Assembly (NCBI RefSeq): GCF_040530035.1
Contig: NZ_JBEWCD010000001.1
Span: 2,046,001-2,110,000 of the forward strand
Reading direction: 5' to 3'
DNA length: 64,000 nt
DNA from: Roseibium sp. HPY-6
GTDB taxonomy: Bacteria > Pseudomonadota > Alphaproteobacteria > Rhizobiales > Stappiaceae
Shown: one piece after another, positions 43,581 to 52,096 of the stretch
How positions within the stretch are numbered: position 1 is the first letter of the stretch
Layout of the letters: the number at the start of each line of letters is the position of its first letter
The notes under the pieces: generated by a model
Seen by the model: the letters and a program-made list of their open reading frames with translations, nothing else
Told to the model about the DNA's origin: nothing
Databases searched by the model: none
Program-made: the position numbers and the translations under genes

Positions 43581-44609
43581 TCACTTCGCCTTGACGACGG
43601 GATAAAGACCCTGGGGCCGCCACATCAGGATCACGACCATGAGCGCAATGGTGGAGATCAGCGCCACCTTCGGCGCGAGAAAGGCCGTGTAGTTGGCGAG
43701 CAGACCAACCAGAAGGGCTCCGATGAAGCATCCTTCGACGGACCCGAGCCCACCGATAATCACCACGATGAAGACCAACACCATGATCTCCGATCCCATA
43801 TGCGCGGTGATCGTCTCCTGGTAGAGCCCCCACATCACGCCTCCAAGCCCGGCAAGCGCCGACCCCGTCATGAAGACGATCAGGAACAGCCTGCGGATCC
43901 TGTAACCGAGCGCTTCGACCATCTCACCGTTCTCAACCCCGGCCCTGACAAGCAGTCCGACCTTTGTGTTTTTCAGGACGTGACGCATTGCGAGAAAGAG
44001 TGCGAGCCCGATGGCGACCGCAACGAGCCTGTATTTTTCAATGGCCGCTTCCCCGAACACCACCGATCCCTGAAACGCCTCGGGACGTGAGATGTGTAAT
44101 TCGTCCGGTCCCCAAACCACGTAGATCATCTGCTGCGCAACGATCAGGCCGCCCATCGTGACAAGGATCTGCTTCAGATGCTCGCCATAAACCGGCATGA
44201 CGATGACGCGCTCGAAGGCATAGCCGAGCAAGCCGGTCACGACCATTGCCGCAAGGATGGCAACCAGAACCGCGGCAAGGTTGAGCATGACACTCGGCGA
44301 CGCCGTCCAGCCCGCGAGCCACGCCAGCACCGTGAACCCGACAAAGGCACCGACCGCGACAAACGCCCCGTGCCCGAAATTGATCACGTCCATCAGCCCA
44401 AAGACCACCGTCAGCCCGGACGCCATGATGAAAATCATCATGCCCATGGCAAGGCCGGCCACCGTGAGGGTCAGCCAGCTCGCCGGGTTGCCGATGGCAA
44501 CAAGCCCCAGAAGCGCAAGCACAGGCACGAGCAAGACCGGCAGTTTCTGCAAGACCTGTTCCCGCAAGGGTATCTTTTCGATGCGCGGCTTGATTGCTGT
44601 TTCGCTCAT
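43581..44609 (-). CDS. Branched-chain-type ABC permease (LivH family)
   Basis: A 342-aa permease. Typical segments: GLTVVFGLMDVINFGHGAFVAVGAF, and the coupling loop GLLVRAGVENGEMVEALGYRIRRLFLIVF. A cytoplasmic N-terminal extension (~25 residues, ETAIKPRIEKIPLREQVL) precedes the first helix. Its ATG overlaps the LivF-type stop by 4 bp. Confidence 0.9.
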   Translation of the reverse strand: MSETAIKPRIEKIPLREQVLQKLPVLLVPVLALLGLVAIGNPASWLTLTVAGLAMGMMIFIMASGLTVVFGLMDVINFGHGAFVAVGAFVGFTVLAWLAGWTASPSVMLNLAAVLVAILAAMVVTGLLGYAFERVIVMPVYGEHLKQILVTMGGLIVAQQMIYVVWGPDELHISRPEAFQGSVVFGEAAIEKYRLVAVAIGLALFLAMRHVLKNTKVGLLVRAGVENGEMVEALGYRIRRLFLIVFMTGSALAGLGGVMWGLYQETITAHMGSEIMVLVFIVVIIGGLGSVEGCFIGALLVGLLANYTAFLAPKVALISTIALMVVILMWRPQGLYPVVKAK

Positions 44610-45331
44610 TGATGCGCCTCCAGGCTCAACCCCATCAATCTCTCCTGCAAGCCATCGTCTTCAATCAGTTCGCTCATCTGCCCGGCGTGAATGATGCGGC
44701 CGTCATCCATGACGGCGACAGTGTCGCCAATGGCGGACGCCATCGCGAAATTCTGTTCAACGAGCAGGATCGTCGTGTCCGTCTGTTTCAGTTCGCGCAT
44801 GGCTTCGGTCATCGCATTGATGATGGCCGGTGCGAGTCCTTTGGTCGGCTCGTCAATCAGGATCAGCCGCCGAGGTTCGATGATGGCACGGGCAACGGAC
44901 AGCATCTGTTTCTGACCACCCGAGAGGGTTCCGGCGGAGGCCTCCCAGAAGGTGCCGATCGGTGGAAACAGCTCCTTGATCCAGCCAAGACGTTTCTGAT
45001 CGACAGGTCCGTTTGATGCGGCAAGCACCATGTTCTCGGCAACCGTCAGATCCGTGAAGATGCCCATGTCTTCCGGCACATAGGCAACGCCGCGCCGGGA
45101 AATGTCGGGCGTTTCCAGCTTCGTGATGAGGTGATCACCAAAACGGATCTCACCCTGGCTGGCAGTCCAAAGGCCCATGATGGTTCTGAGCGTTGTGGTC
45201 TTGCCCGCGCCATTGCGTCCCAGAAGAACGGTCACACCGCCTTCCGGCACGACGAGATCCACGCCCTGAAGAATGTGGTAGGGACCGATAAGCGTGTGCA
45301 CGCCGGCAAGAGAAAGCAGGGTGTCGGACAT
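44606..45331 (-). CDS. Branched-chain-type ABC ATPase (LivF family)
   Basis: A 241-aa ATPase: Walker A GRNGAGKTT, signature LSGGQKQMLSVARA, Walker B LILIDEPTKGLAP, switch region LLVEQN. Length and the LivF-like C-terminus are normal. It shares one base with the stop of the LivG-type gene (TGATG), which couples their translation. Confidence 0.93.
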   Translation of the reverse strand: MSDTLLSLAGVHTLIGPYHILQGVDLVVPEGGVTVLLGRNGAGKTTTLRTIMGLWTASQGEIRFGDHLITKLETPDISRRGVAYVPEDMGIFTDLTVAENMVLAASNGPVDQKRLGWIKELFPPIGTFWEASAGTLSGGQKQMLSVARAIIEPRRLILIDEPTKGLAPAIINAMTEAMRELKQTDTTILLVEQNFAMASAIGDTVAVMDDGRIIHAGQMSELIEDDGLQERLMGLSLEAHQ

Positions 45332-46101
45332 CAGGCCGCCTCCGGAGCCTTGCCGAGATAGGCCTCCTGCACGACCGGCAGCGCGATCACTTCGGCGGGG
45401 TCGCCATCTGCGACCAGTTCGCCGTTGTGCAGGACGACAATCCGGTCGGCCAGGGATCGGATCACGTCCATCTTGTGTTCCACCAGCAGGATGGTCCGGT
45501 CCATGTCCGCTTTCAGTTTCCGGATCAGCTCCAGAATGACCGGGACCTCGTCGACGCTCATGCCCGCTGTCGGTTCGTCGAACATCAAAACCTGAGGACC
45601 CAGTGCGATCAGCAACGCGACTTCAAGCTTGCGCTGGTCGCCATGGGGAAGCGCCGAAACGATCTGGTCGGCCTGATCGATCAGCCGGACTTCTGCCAGA
45701 ACGTGATCGGCGCGTTCCAGAAGCTCGATATGGCTTTCCGCGATCGAGAACAGATCGAACCCTTTACGCGCCCTGGACTGTACGACAAGGCGCACGTTTT
45801 CGCGCACGGTTAAGGTGGGAAACAGGTTCGTCAGCTGGAAGGCACGTCCGATGCCGCGATCTGTCCGGTCGGGAACGGAGTGTCGTGTGATGTCTTCACC
45901 GTTCAGCGTCACGGTACCTCCCGTCGCCTTCAATTGCCCTGAAATGAGATTGAAATAGGTCGTCTTTCCTGCACCGTTCGGTCCGACAATAGCGGTAAGC
46001 GTTCCCCTGTCGAACCCGCATGAGACGCGGTCAATCGCAACATGACCACCGAAGCGGATTGTCAGGTCACGAGTTTCGAGAATGGGTTTTTCTGTCGCCA
46101 C
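45331..46101 (-). CDS. Branched-chain-type ABC ATPase (LivG family)
   Basis: A 256-aa ATPase from GTG 46101 (AGGA 9 bases upstream): Walker A GPNGAGKTT, Walker B VLMFDEPTAGMS, switch LLVEHKMD. The signature is LPHGDQRKLE, changed from the usual LSYGQQR; this departure is visible but the helix after it is intact. A TTG at 46140 would extend it by 13 residues. It follows the binding-protein gene across a hairpin. Confidence 0.88.
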   Translation of the reverse strand: MATEKPILETRDLTIRFGGHVAIDRVSCGFDRGTLTAIVGPNGAGKTTYFNLISGQLKATGGTVTLNGEDITRHSVPDRTDRGIGRAFQLTNLFPTLTVRENVRLVVQSRARKGFDLFSIAESHIELLERADHVLAEVRLIDQADQIVSALPHGDQRKLEVALLIALGPQVLMFDEPTAGMSVDEVPVILELIRKLKADMDRTILLVEHKMDVIRSLADRIVVLHNGELVADGDPAEVIALPVVQEAYLGKAPEAA

Positions 46102-46142
46102 GGGAATGCGTCCTGTGATTTCGAAGACGTCTGCCGGCAAGG

Positions 46143-46172
46143 GCCCGGCCAGTCGAACTTCTCCGGCCGGGC
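46143..46172 (-). promoter_or_regulatory. Intercistronic stem-loop after the Liv-type binding protein gene
   Basis: GCCCGGCC (46143-46150) pairs perfectly with GGCCGGGC (46165-46172) over a 14-base loop. It lies between the binding-protein stop and the LivG-type start and lacks a T run. Confidence 0.6.
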
Positions 46173-46232
46173 AACTTTACAGAATTTTCGGGAACCGGCG
46201 CGTGGTCGATGGGGTGTTACGCGCCAGTCTCC

Positions 46233-47432
46233 TTACTGATTGCGGATCGGAATATCCATATCCTCGATCTTCAACTCACGCACCAGTTCCGGAATACCCC
46301 ACTCGACATCGGGATCGACACGGATCTTGAAGTGATACATGGGCTGCAGCGCCTGATGATCTTCGGCACGGAAAACCATCTTGCCTTTCGGCGTTTCGAA
46401 TTCCATGCCTTCCATCGCACTGATCAGCTCTTCCGTTTCCGTTGAACCCGCCTTGCGGATGGCCTCAACGATTGCAATCCCGGCGGACATGCCACCCGCG
46501 GTGAAGAAGTCGGGCGGTGCATCGAACCGTTTCTGGTGCTCGGAGACCAGCCAGTCGTTCACCGGATTTTTCGGGATCTCATAATAGTAGTAGGTCGCGC
46601 CTTCCATTCCAGGCAGCTCCTTGTAGGCCTTCATGGCCGCCAGGATATTGCCGCCCGTTGCGATCTCAACGCCGAACCGTTCCGGCTCCATTGCCTGGAT
46701 CTTGCTGATCGGATTGCCGCCGCCGGCCCAGATCACGAACAGGAATTTGCGGCCCGGCTCATCCTTCAAGGCATCGAAAATACGCTGCGCGTTCGCGGTA
46801 AAGTCCTTGGTGTCGGTGGGGGCGTATTCCTCGAAAACAAGGTTGGCACCCGTACCCGCCAGCGCTTCCTTGAAGGCGGCAACTCCGTCGCGTCCGAACG
46901 CATAGTCCTGCGCGAGCGTCGCGATGGAGACGCCTTCCTGACCGAGAGCGACAGCGTTGGCAATCGCGTCCTGCGACGAGTTGCGCGATGTCCGGAAGAC
47001 GTAGCGGTTCCAATTGTTGCCTGTGATGGAATCGGCAACGGCCGGTTCCACGATCAGCAGCTTTTCATATTCTTCGGCGACCGGCAGCATGGCGAGCGCA
47101 ACACCGGAAGAAACCGGCCCGACTGCTATATCGACTTCATCATCGCCATAAGCTTCGGCAAGCGCCCCCTTGCCGATATCCGGCTTGAGTTGCGTATCCT
47201 TTTCGATCACCACGATCTTGCGGCCGTCGATCTCCATCGAGCCGTCGGTGGCGTATTCAAGCCCCATCATCAGACCTGTATGGGACTGCTTTGCATAGGC
47301 TTCGAACGGTCCGGTTTTACCGTAGACGTGAGCGATCTTGATATCTTCCGCCTGGGCGGCGGGTACGCTCGCAGCGAGAAGGCTCAGGCCGGCCACAATC
47401 GGACTTGCCCAGCGGTGAAGGCGTTTGGTCAT
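46233..47432 (-). CDS. Branched-chain-type ABC periplasmic binding protein
   Basis: A 399-aa Peripla_BP_6 protein with a signal peptide (MTKRLHRWASPIVAGLSLLA, cleavage AQA/ED). Body: IKIAHVYGKTGPFEAYAKQSHTGLMMGLEYA, VGPVSSGVALAMLPVAEEY, TSRNSSQDAIANAVAL, FFTAGGMSAGIAIVEAI. The GPFEAYAKQ... start is typical of the acid/aromatic-binding branch rather than LivJ/K. ATG 47432 has a GGGAGG site. It is the first gene of the importer operon and carries a TetR-type palindrome at its promoter. The ligand is unknown. Confidence 0.88.
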   Translation of the reverse strand: MTKRLHRWASPIVAGLSLLAASVPAAQAEDIKIAHVYGKTGPFEAYAKQSHTGLMMGLEYATDGSMEIDGRKIVVIEKDTQLKPDIGKGALAEAYGDDEVDIAVGPVSSGVALAMLPVAEEYEKLLIVEPAVADSITGNNWNRYVFRTSRNSSQDAIANAVALGQEGVSIATLAQDYAFGRDGVAAFKEALAGTGANLVFEEYAPTDTKDFTANAQRIFDALKDEPGRKFLFVIWAGGGNPISKIQAMEPERFGVEIATGGNILAAMKAYKELPGMEGATYYYYEIPKNPVNDWLVSEHQKRFDAPPDFFTAGGMSAGIAIVEAIRKAGSTETEELISAMEGMEFETPKGKMVFRAEDHQALQPMYHFKIRVDPDVEWGIPELVRELKIEDMDIPIRNQ

Positions 47433-47528
47433 CGTTTTCCTCCCGATAGGCGCAGGAACCAGACAGGCTGCCTTCTGCTCTCGCATCACGCAAAACACCG
47501 TCTTTCCGCCCAACGCCATGCATATATG

Positions 47529-47553
47529 AAACCTGAATCAGTATTCATGTCAA
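47529..47553 (-). promoter_or_regulatory. TetR operator, copy 2, overlapping the importer promoter
   Basis: AAACCTGAAT-CAGT-ATTCATGTCA matches the tetR operator at 21 of 24 positions. On the minus strand a perfect -35 box TTGACA (47553-47548) starts inside it and the palindrome fills the promoter spacer, the classical arrangement for repression. It lies about 100 bp upstream of the binding-protein ATG. Confidence 0.72.
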
Positions 47554-47607
47554 GACAAGACGACGACCCTTCGATGTAACAGGCATCGCAAGAAACATCG
47601 CGTTAGG

Positions 47608-47634
47608 CCGGCCCAGCCTCTTCAGGCTGGCCGG
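47608..47634. terminator. GC-rich hairpin, possible terminator of the UgpC-type gene
   Basis: CCGGCCCAGCCT pairs with AGGCTGGCCGG around CTTC with one bulged C. It lies about 210 bp past the stop of the minus-strand ATPase. No T run follows, so termination is uncertain. Confidence 0.4.
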
Positions 47635-47845
47635 AATTTCAAATCTTCGAATGGAGGAGTTTGCGATGGTTGCGTTACGAAGAAAGTGCGCAGATAAACC
47701 GCTCACGATTTTCGGCACCCGGGATCAGATACTGTTGACGTAGCTCGGCAAATCCGGCGTAGAAATTGTTGCTTCCAACAGAAAGAGGTAGCGCCCAAGG
47801 TCAGAAAATGAGATCGCCGCTGAACACGGCGACCACCCAAGCAGA

Positions 47846-48907
47846 TTACCGCAACCGCGCTTCGGTCTCTGCGTCGAAGAAGAAAGCGGAAGAAGGATCA
47901 AAAGTCACTTCGACATGGCCCTCTGTGACCGGGGCTTCCTCGCCTTTGGTCTCCACGATGATCCGCTCACCGGTCGGACAGATCAGATAGGAGTAGGCAA
48001 CACCGCCGAGCTGTTCGCAAAGGTCGACGGTCGCACCCTCGGAGCTCTCGGAAATCTTCAGATGCTGCGGTCGCAATCCGACAAGGACCTTTTTGCCGGC
48101 ACCCGGAAGCGCCACTGTCGTTGGGACAGTTATGCCGCCAAATGCAGGAATGGTAACGCCACCTTCAGCCGCAACGCCTTCGACAAAGTTCATGCTAGGC
48201 GAACCGATAAATCCTGCAACAAACCTGTTGTCCGGGTCGGAGTAAAGCTTCATTGGCGACCCGACCTGTTCGATTTTGCCTGCGCGCAGCACGACGATCT
48301 TGTCTGCAAGCGTCATGGCCTCGACCTGGTCATGCGTCACGTAGATCATCGTTGCGCCGATATCCTTGTGCAGCCGCGCGATTTCAACACGCATGTCGAC
48401 ACGCAGTTCCGCGTCGAGGTTGGACAGCGGTTCGTCGAAGAGGAAAACTTCAGGTCCGCGCACGATGGCACGGCCAATGGCAACACGCTGGCGCTGACCA
48501 CCCGAAAGTGCTTTCGGCTTACGCTTGAGGTAAGGATCCAGCTTCAGGATACGGCTCGCTTCGGAAACCTTCGCGTTAATCTCGGCTTTGGGGTGGCCAT
48601 TCATCTTGAGCCCGAAGCCCATATTCTCTTCAACCGACATATGCGGATAAAGCGCATAGGTCTGGAACACCATCGCCACGCCGCGCTCAGACGGATCAAG
48701 CTTCGTCACGTCGCGGCCACCGATCTGGATCTGTCCGGTGGTCGTTTCTTCAAGTCCGGCGATCATGCGCAGCAAGGTGGACTTGCCACAGCCGGACGGG
48801 CCGACAAAGACACAGAATTCGCCATGATCGATCTGAAGATCCACGCCGTGGATGACTTGCAGGTCGGCATATTTTTTGACTGCTTTGGTCAGCGTGACGC
48901 CAGACAT
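47846..48907 (-). CDS. Galactoside ABC transporter ATPase, UgpC family
   Basis: A 353-aa carbohydrate-importer ATPase: Walker [10 protein letters not shown], signature [14 protein letters not shown], Walker [30 protein letters not shown], and the C-terminal VGLRPQHLKI. It is 25 bp downstream of the iclR gene on the minus strand and divergent from the binding protein and permeases it presumably serves (49832-52945), which have no ATPase of their own. Confidence 0.92.
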   Translation of the reverse strand: MSGVTLTKAVKKYADLQVIHGVDLQIDHGEFCVFVGPSGCGKSTLLRMIAGLEETTTGQIQIGGRDVTKLDPSERGVAMVFQTYALYPHMSVEENMGFGLKMNGHPKAEINAKVSEASRILKLDPYLKRKPKALSGGQRQRVAIGRAIVRGPEVFLFDEPLSNLDAELRVDMRVEIARLHKDIGATMIYVTHDQVEAMTLADKIVVLRAGKIEQVGSPMKLYSDPDNRFVAGFIGSPSMNFVEGVAAEGGVTIPAFGGITVPTTVALPGAGKKVLVGLRPQHLKISESSEGATVDLCEQLGGVAYSYLICPTGERIIVETKGEEAPVTEGHVEVTFDPSSAFFFDAETEARLR

Positions 48908-48932
48908 TTAATCTCTTCTCCCTAGGTGTTCT

Positions 48933-49712
48933 TCAGGCGGGGAACTGCCAGTCTTCAACGGCTGCAGCAATTTCCGAAGCGGTTTTCAAAAGCACAGGAC
49001 GCACTTCTGAAAGCTCTTCCAGACCCTTTCGTGTTGTCGATGTGGTGACGGAAAGCGCCCCGATCGGACGCCCTTTCGAGGACAGGACAGGTGCGGCAAT
49101 ACAGATGATTCCGGGTTCATGCTCCTCCCGGTCGAACGCAACACCCTTGGTTTTGATGTCCTCCAGATCGGCCCTGAGCGCAGCTTCACTGCTCAATGTA
49201 GATGGTGTGTAGGCGTGGAAAGACTGTTTCTTGATGGCTTCCGCAAGCTCGTCCGGTTCCAGAAACGCAAGCAGTGCTTTTCCGACACCGGTACAATATC
49301 CGGGTCCGATCTTGCCGGCCTGCGAATACATGTCGATGGGATTGATGGCGTTGCGCTTGTCGACATAAAGCACCTGCCCGCCATCCAGTTGGGCCAGGTG
49401 AACCGTCTCTCCGACGGCCTCGGAAAGCTTGCGTACGAACGGCCGGGCGATGGGAGCGATCGAACTCTGACGCCAGGCAGCGTGGGCAAGCCGGACAAGC
49501 CGAATTCCGAGCGAATAGGTTTGCTGGCTTTCGTCGTAAGCAAGCATGCCCTGGCTCACCAGGGTCTGCAGCAGACGGTAGAGCGTTGCCTTGGGGTGCA
49601 CACTGTCGGAGAGCAATTCACTAAAGCGGACCGGACGTCCGACGGCTGCGACTTTATCGAGCACATCGAGCGCCTTGCCGACAGTTCCGTCGCCATTGGC
49701 CTGCTTGTTCAT
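48933..49712 (-). CDS. IclR-family regulator of the galactoside locus
   Basis: A 259-aa regulator: N-terminal winged helix (VGKALDVLDKVAAVGRPVRFSELLSDSVHPKATLYRLLQTLVSQGML, residues ~11-57) and the IclR effector domain (GYCTGVGKALLAFLEPDEL, AFDREEHEPGIICIAAPVLSSKGRPIGALSV). Ribosome site GGAGGAAATC precedes the ATG. It is divergent from the galactoside operon and likely regulates it and its own iclR-ATPase unit in response to a galactose-pathway intermediate. Confidence 0.9.
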   Translation of the reverse strand: MNKQANGDGTVGKALDVLDKVAAVGRPVRFSELLSDSVHPKATLYRLLQTLVSQGMLAYDESQQTYSLGIRLVRLAHAAWRQSSIAPIARPFVRKLSEAVGETVHLAQLDGGQVLYVDKRNAINPIDMYSQAGKIGPGYCTGVGKALLAFLEPDELAEAIKKQSFHAYTPSTLSSEAALRADLEDIKTKGVAFDREEHEPGIICIAAPVLSSKGRPIGALSVTTSTTRKGLEELSEVRPVLLKTASEIAAAVEDWQFPA

Positions 49713-49831
49713 GATTTCCTCCGTCGGCCCGTTTCTTTTTCGCCGGGCCTGTTGACAACTTAACCTGATCAGCTCAAAGTATCAATATACAAAACTAAGT
49801 TTCAAATAATGGAACCAAAAGGGAGGACACC
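49713..49831. promoter_or_regulatory. Divergent control region iclR/galactoside operon
   Basis: A 119-bp AT-rich region. A TTGACA at 49752-49757 could be a -35 for the plus-strand operon, with only weak -10 candidates about 17-19 bp downstream. CTGATCAG at 49766-49773 is a short palindrome that might be part of the regulator site. These are guesses from position. Confidence 0.4.
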
Positions 49832-51091
49832 ATGCGTTCCATGTTGAAGACGTCCGCTGCTGCTTTTGCCATTCTGGCAGGCACAATGGGCGCTGTTTCT
49901 GCTGACGGCCTGACAGGCGATCTCAAGATTTTCCTCGACACGTCGAACCCGGCACCCCGGGCCACGATGGAGAACATGATTGCGCAGTTCCAGGAGAAAA
50001 ACCCGGACCTGAACATCGAAACCACCGTGATCGACCGTGAGGCCTACAAAACCCAGATCCGCAACTTCCTGACCGCGAATGCGCCGGATGTCGCGACCTG
50101 GTACGCTGCCAACCGCATGCGTCCCTATGTTGAAGCCGGCCTGTTCGAGGACGTCTCTGATCTGTGGGCAGAGCCTGCAATCGCCGACAATCTGGCATCG
50201 ACAAAAGGCGCGATGACCATCGACGGCAAGCAGTGGGGCGTCCCTTACACGTACTACCAGTGGGGCGTTTACTACCGCAAAGACATCTTCGACGAACTCG
50301 GCCTCAGCGAGCCGACGACCTGGGAAGAAGAAAAAGCCAACTGCCAGAAAATCATCGATGCCGGCAAGAAGTGCTACACGATCGGCACCAAGTTCCTCTG
50401 GACCGCAGGCGGCTGGTTCGACTACCTGAACATGCGCACCAACGGCTTTGACTTCCACATGGACCTGCTGACCGGCAAGGCTTCCTGGCAGTCCGACGAA
50501 GTCCGCAAGACGTTCGCCAACTGGCGCGAGCTCATCGACATGGGCGCGTTCATCGACAATCACCAGACCTACAGCTGGCAGGAAGCTCTGCCGTTCATGG
50601 TTCAAGGTGACGCGGCAGCCTACCTCATGGGTAACTTTGCTGTTGCACCGCTGCGTGACGCCGGTCTCACGGATGATCAGCTCGACTTCTACCAGTTCGT
50701 GGAAATCACGCCTGGCATCGAGAAGGCTGAAGACGCTCCGACCGACACGTTCCACATTCCTGCCAATGCACAGAACAAGGAAGCGGCACGCGAATTCCTG
50801 CGGTTTGTTGTTTCTCCGGACGTTCAGACAGAGATCAACAACGGCAAGAACCTGGGTCAGTTGCCAGTTAACGCCAACTCTTCGGTCGATGACGACAAGT
50901 TCCTCGTCCAGGGCTTCGAGATGCTCTCGAGCAATTCTCCAGGTGGCGTTGCCCAGTTCTTCGACCGCGACGCGCCGGCTGAAATGGCAAAGGTTGCCAT
51001 GGAAGGCCTGCAGGAATTCATGGTCAAGCCGGATAACCTCGACAAGATCCTGGCCCGCCTGGATCGCGCCCGCGAGCGCATCTACAAGTAA
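49832..51091 (+). CDS. Galactoside ABC transporter periplasmic binding protein
   Basis: A 419-aa family 1 solute-binding protein with signal peptide (MRSMLKTSAAAFAILAGTMG, cleavage near SA/DG). Body: LKIFLDTSNPAPRATMENMIAQFQEKNPDLNIE, FLTANAPDVATWYAANRMRPY, YTYYQWGVYYRKDIFDELGL. A GGGAGGA site precedes the ATG. It is the first gene of an operon with two permeases, alpha- and beta-galactosidases and the galactose oxidative pathway, so its ligand is probably a galactoside such as melibiose, raffinose or lactose. Confidence 0.88.
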   Translation: MRSMLKTSAAAFAILAGTMGAVSADGLTGDLKIFLDTSNPAPRATMENMIAQFQEKNPDLNIETTVIDREAYKTQIRNFLTANAPDVATWYAANRMRPYVEAGLFEDVSDLWAEPAIADNLASTKGAMTIDGKQWGVPYTYYQWGVYYRKDIFDELGLSEPTTWEEEKANCQKIIDAGKKCYTIGTKFLWTAGGWFDYLNMRTNGFDFHMDLLTGKASWQSDEVRKTFANWRELIDMGAFIDNHQTYSWQEALPFMVQGDAAAYLMGNFAVAPLRDAGLTDDQLDFYQFVEITPGIEKAEDAPTDTFHIPANAQNKEAAREFLRFVVSPDVQTEINNGKNLGQLPVNANSSVDDDKFLVQGFEMLSSNSPGGVAQFFDRDAPAEMAKVAMEGLQEFMVKPDNLDKILARLDRARERIYK

Positions 51092-51111
51092 GTTCCGCAC
51101 ATGACGGAACA

Positions 51112-51138
51112 GGACAGGGTGCTTCCCGCACCCTGTCC
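51112..51138 (+). promoter_or_regulatory. Intercistronic stem-loop after the galactoside-binding protein gene
   Basis: GGACAGGGTGC (51112-51122) pairs perfectly with GCACCCTGTCC (51128-51138) around TTCCC: an 11-bp stem in the 86-bp gap before the permease gene. It is followed by CATTACT, with no T run. Confidence 0.65.
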
Positions 51139-51177
51139 CATTACTAGGTCCCAGCAGCCAATTCTGGAGAGGCAAAC

Positions 51178-52095
51178 ATGGCCCAGGCGTCCGTTGCCCA
51201 AGACCACCAGAGCTCGTGGTGGCACCGAAACCAGCAACAAATCACTCCGTGGCTGTTCCTGGCTCCAGGTATTCTATTCTTTCTGTTCTATGTGATCTTC
51301 CCGATCTTCCAGTCGTTCAACCTGTCTCTTTATGAATGGGACGGTCTCGGCCAGGCTGAGTATGTCGGACTTTACAACTACGAAGAACTCTATTGGGACG
51401 AAGCGTTTTATACGTCGTTGAAAAACAACGTCATCTGGCTGCTTCTCTATCTACTGGCCATTCCTGCCGGGCTTTTCATCGCCCTCTTCCTGAACCAGAC
51501 AGTGACGGGTATCCGGCTCTATAAATCCCTGTTCTTTTTCCCGTTTGTGATTTCTCAGGTTGTCGTCGGTCTCGTCTTCACATGGTTCTACGACCCGACC
51601 TTCGGCATCCTCAATGTGCTTCTTGGCGCTGTCGGCATTCCCCCGATGAATGTGCTTGGCGACGAGAACTGGGTCACCGTCGGGATTATCGTGGCTGGCC
51701 TTTGGCCACAGACCGCCTACTGCATGATCCTTTATCTGACAGGTCTCAACGCGGTTGACCCTGAACAGATCGAAGCCGGTCGTCTGGATGGCGCAAAGGG
51801 CTGGAAAATGCTGTGGTACATCATTGTTCCCCAGTTGCGCCCGGCCACCTTCATCGCCTTCGTTGTTACCATCATCGGTGCATTGCGGTCTTTCGACCTT
51901 ATCTCGGTCATGACCAATGGCGGGCCTTTCGGCGCCAGCCGCGTTCTGAGCTTTTACATGTTCGAGGTCGCCCTGTCCGAATACGGGTTCCGCATGGGCT
52001 ACGGCGCTGCGATTGCGGTCGTCCTGTTCCTGATCATGCTGGCCTTCATCGCCTACTTCCTGTGGTCGATGTACAAAGAAGAAAAGGCGCGCTGA
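51178..52095 (+). CDS. Galactoside ABC transporter permease (MalF-type)
   Basis: A 305-aa permease with six helices. N-terminal ITPWLFLAPGILFFLFYVIFPIFQSF, EAA loop EAGRLDGAKGWKMLWYIIVPQL, and C-terminal SEYGFRMGYGAAIAVVLFLIML. GGAGAGG lies before the ATG. The following permease gene starts one base after its stop. Together they form the channel powered by the ATPase at 47846-48907. Confidence 0.92.
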   Translation: MAQASVAQDHQSSWWHRNQQQITPWLFLAPGILFFLFYVIFPIFQSFNLSLYEWDGLGQAEYVGLYNYEELYWDEAFYTSLKNNVIWLLLYLLAIPAGLFIALFLNQTVTGIRLYKSLFFFPFVISQVVVGLVFTWFYDPTFGILNVLLGAVGIPPMNVLGDENWVTVGIIVAGLWPQTAYCMILYLTGLNAVDPEQIEAGRLDGAKGWKMLWYIIVPQLRPATFIAFVVTIIGALRSFDLISVMTNGGPFGASRVLSFYMFEVALSEYGFRMGYGAAIAVVLFLIMLAFIAYFLWSMYKEEKAR

Positions 52096-52096
52096 G

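Larger units (their letters stand above)
47433..47845. other. Intergenic region with promoter, operator and hairpin
   Basis: A 413-bp region upstream of the Liv-type operon and downstream of the UgpC-type ATPase. It holds the operator (47529-47552) with a TTGACA -35 and a GC-rich hairpin (47608-47634). No certain gene; a 25-codon frame at 47666-47743 has a good ribosome site but is unsupported otherwise. Confidence 0.6.

Noticed and set aside
47666..47743. 25-codon plus-strand frame with GGAGGAG ribosome site
   Set aside because: Good start signal but very short, no similarity, and located in an operator/leader region of the opposite strand; kept only as a possibility.
49802..51175. Minus-strand open frame (457 codons) opposite the galactoside-binding protein gene
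   Set aside because: Covers the real gene and its hairpin; no motifs.
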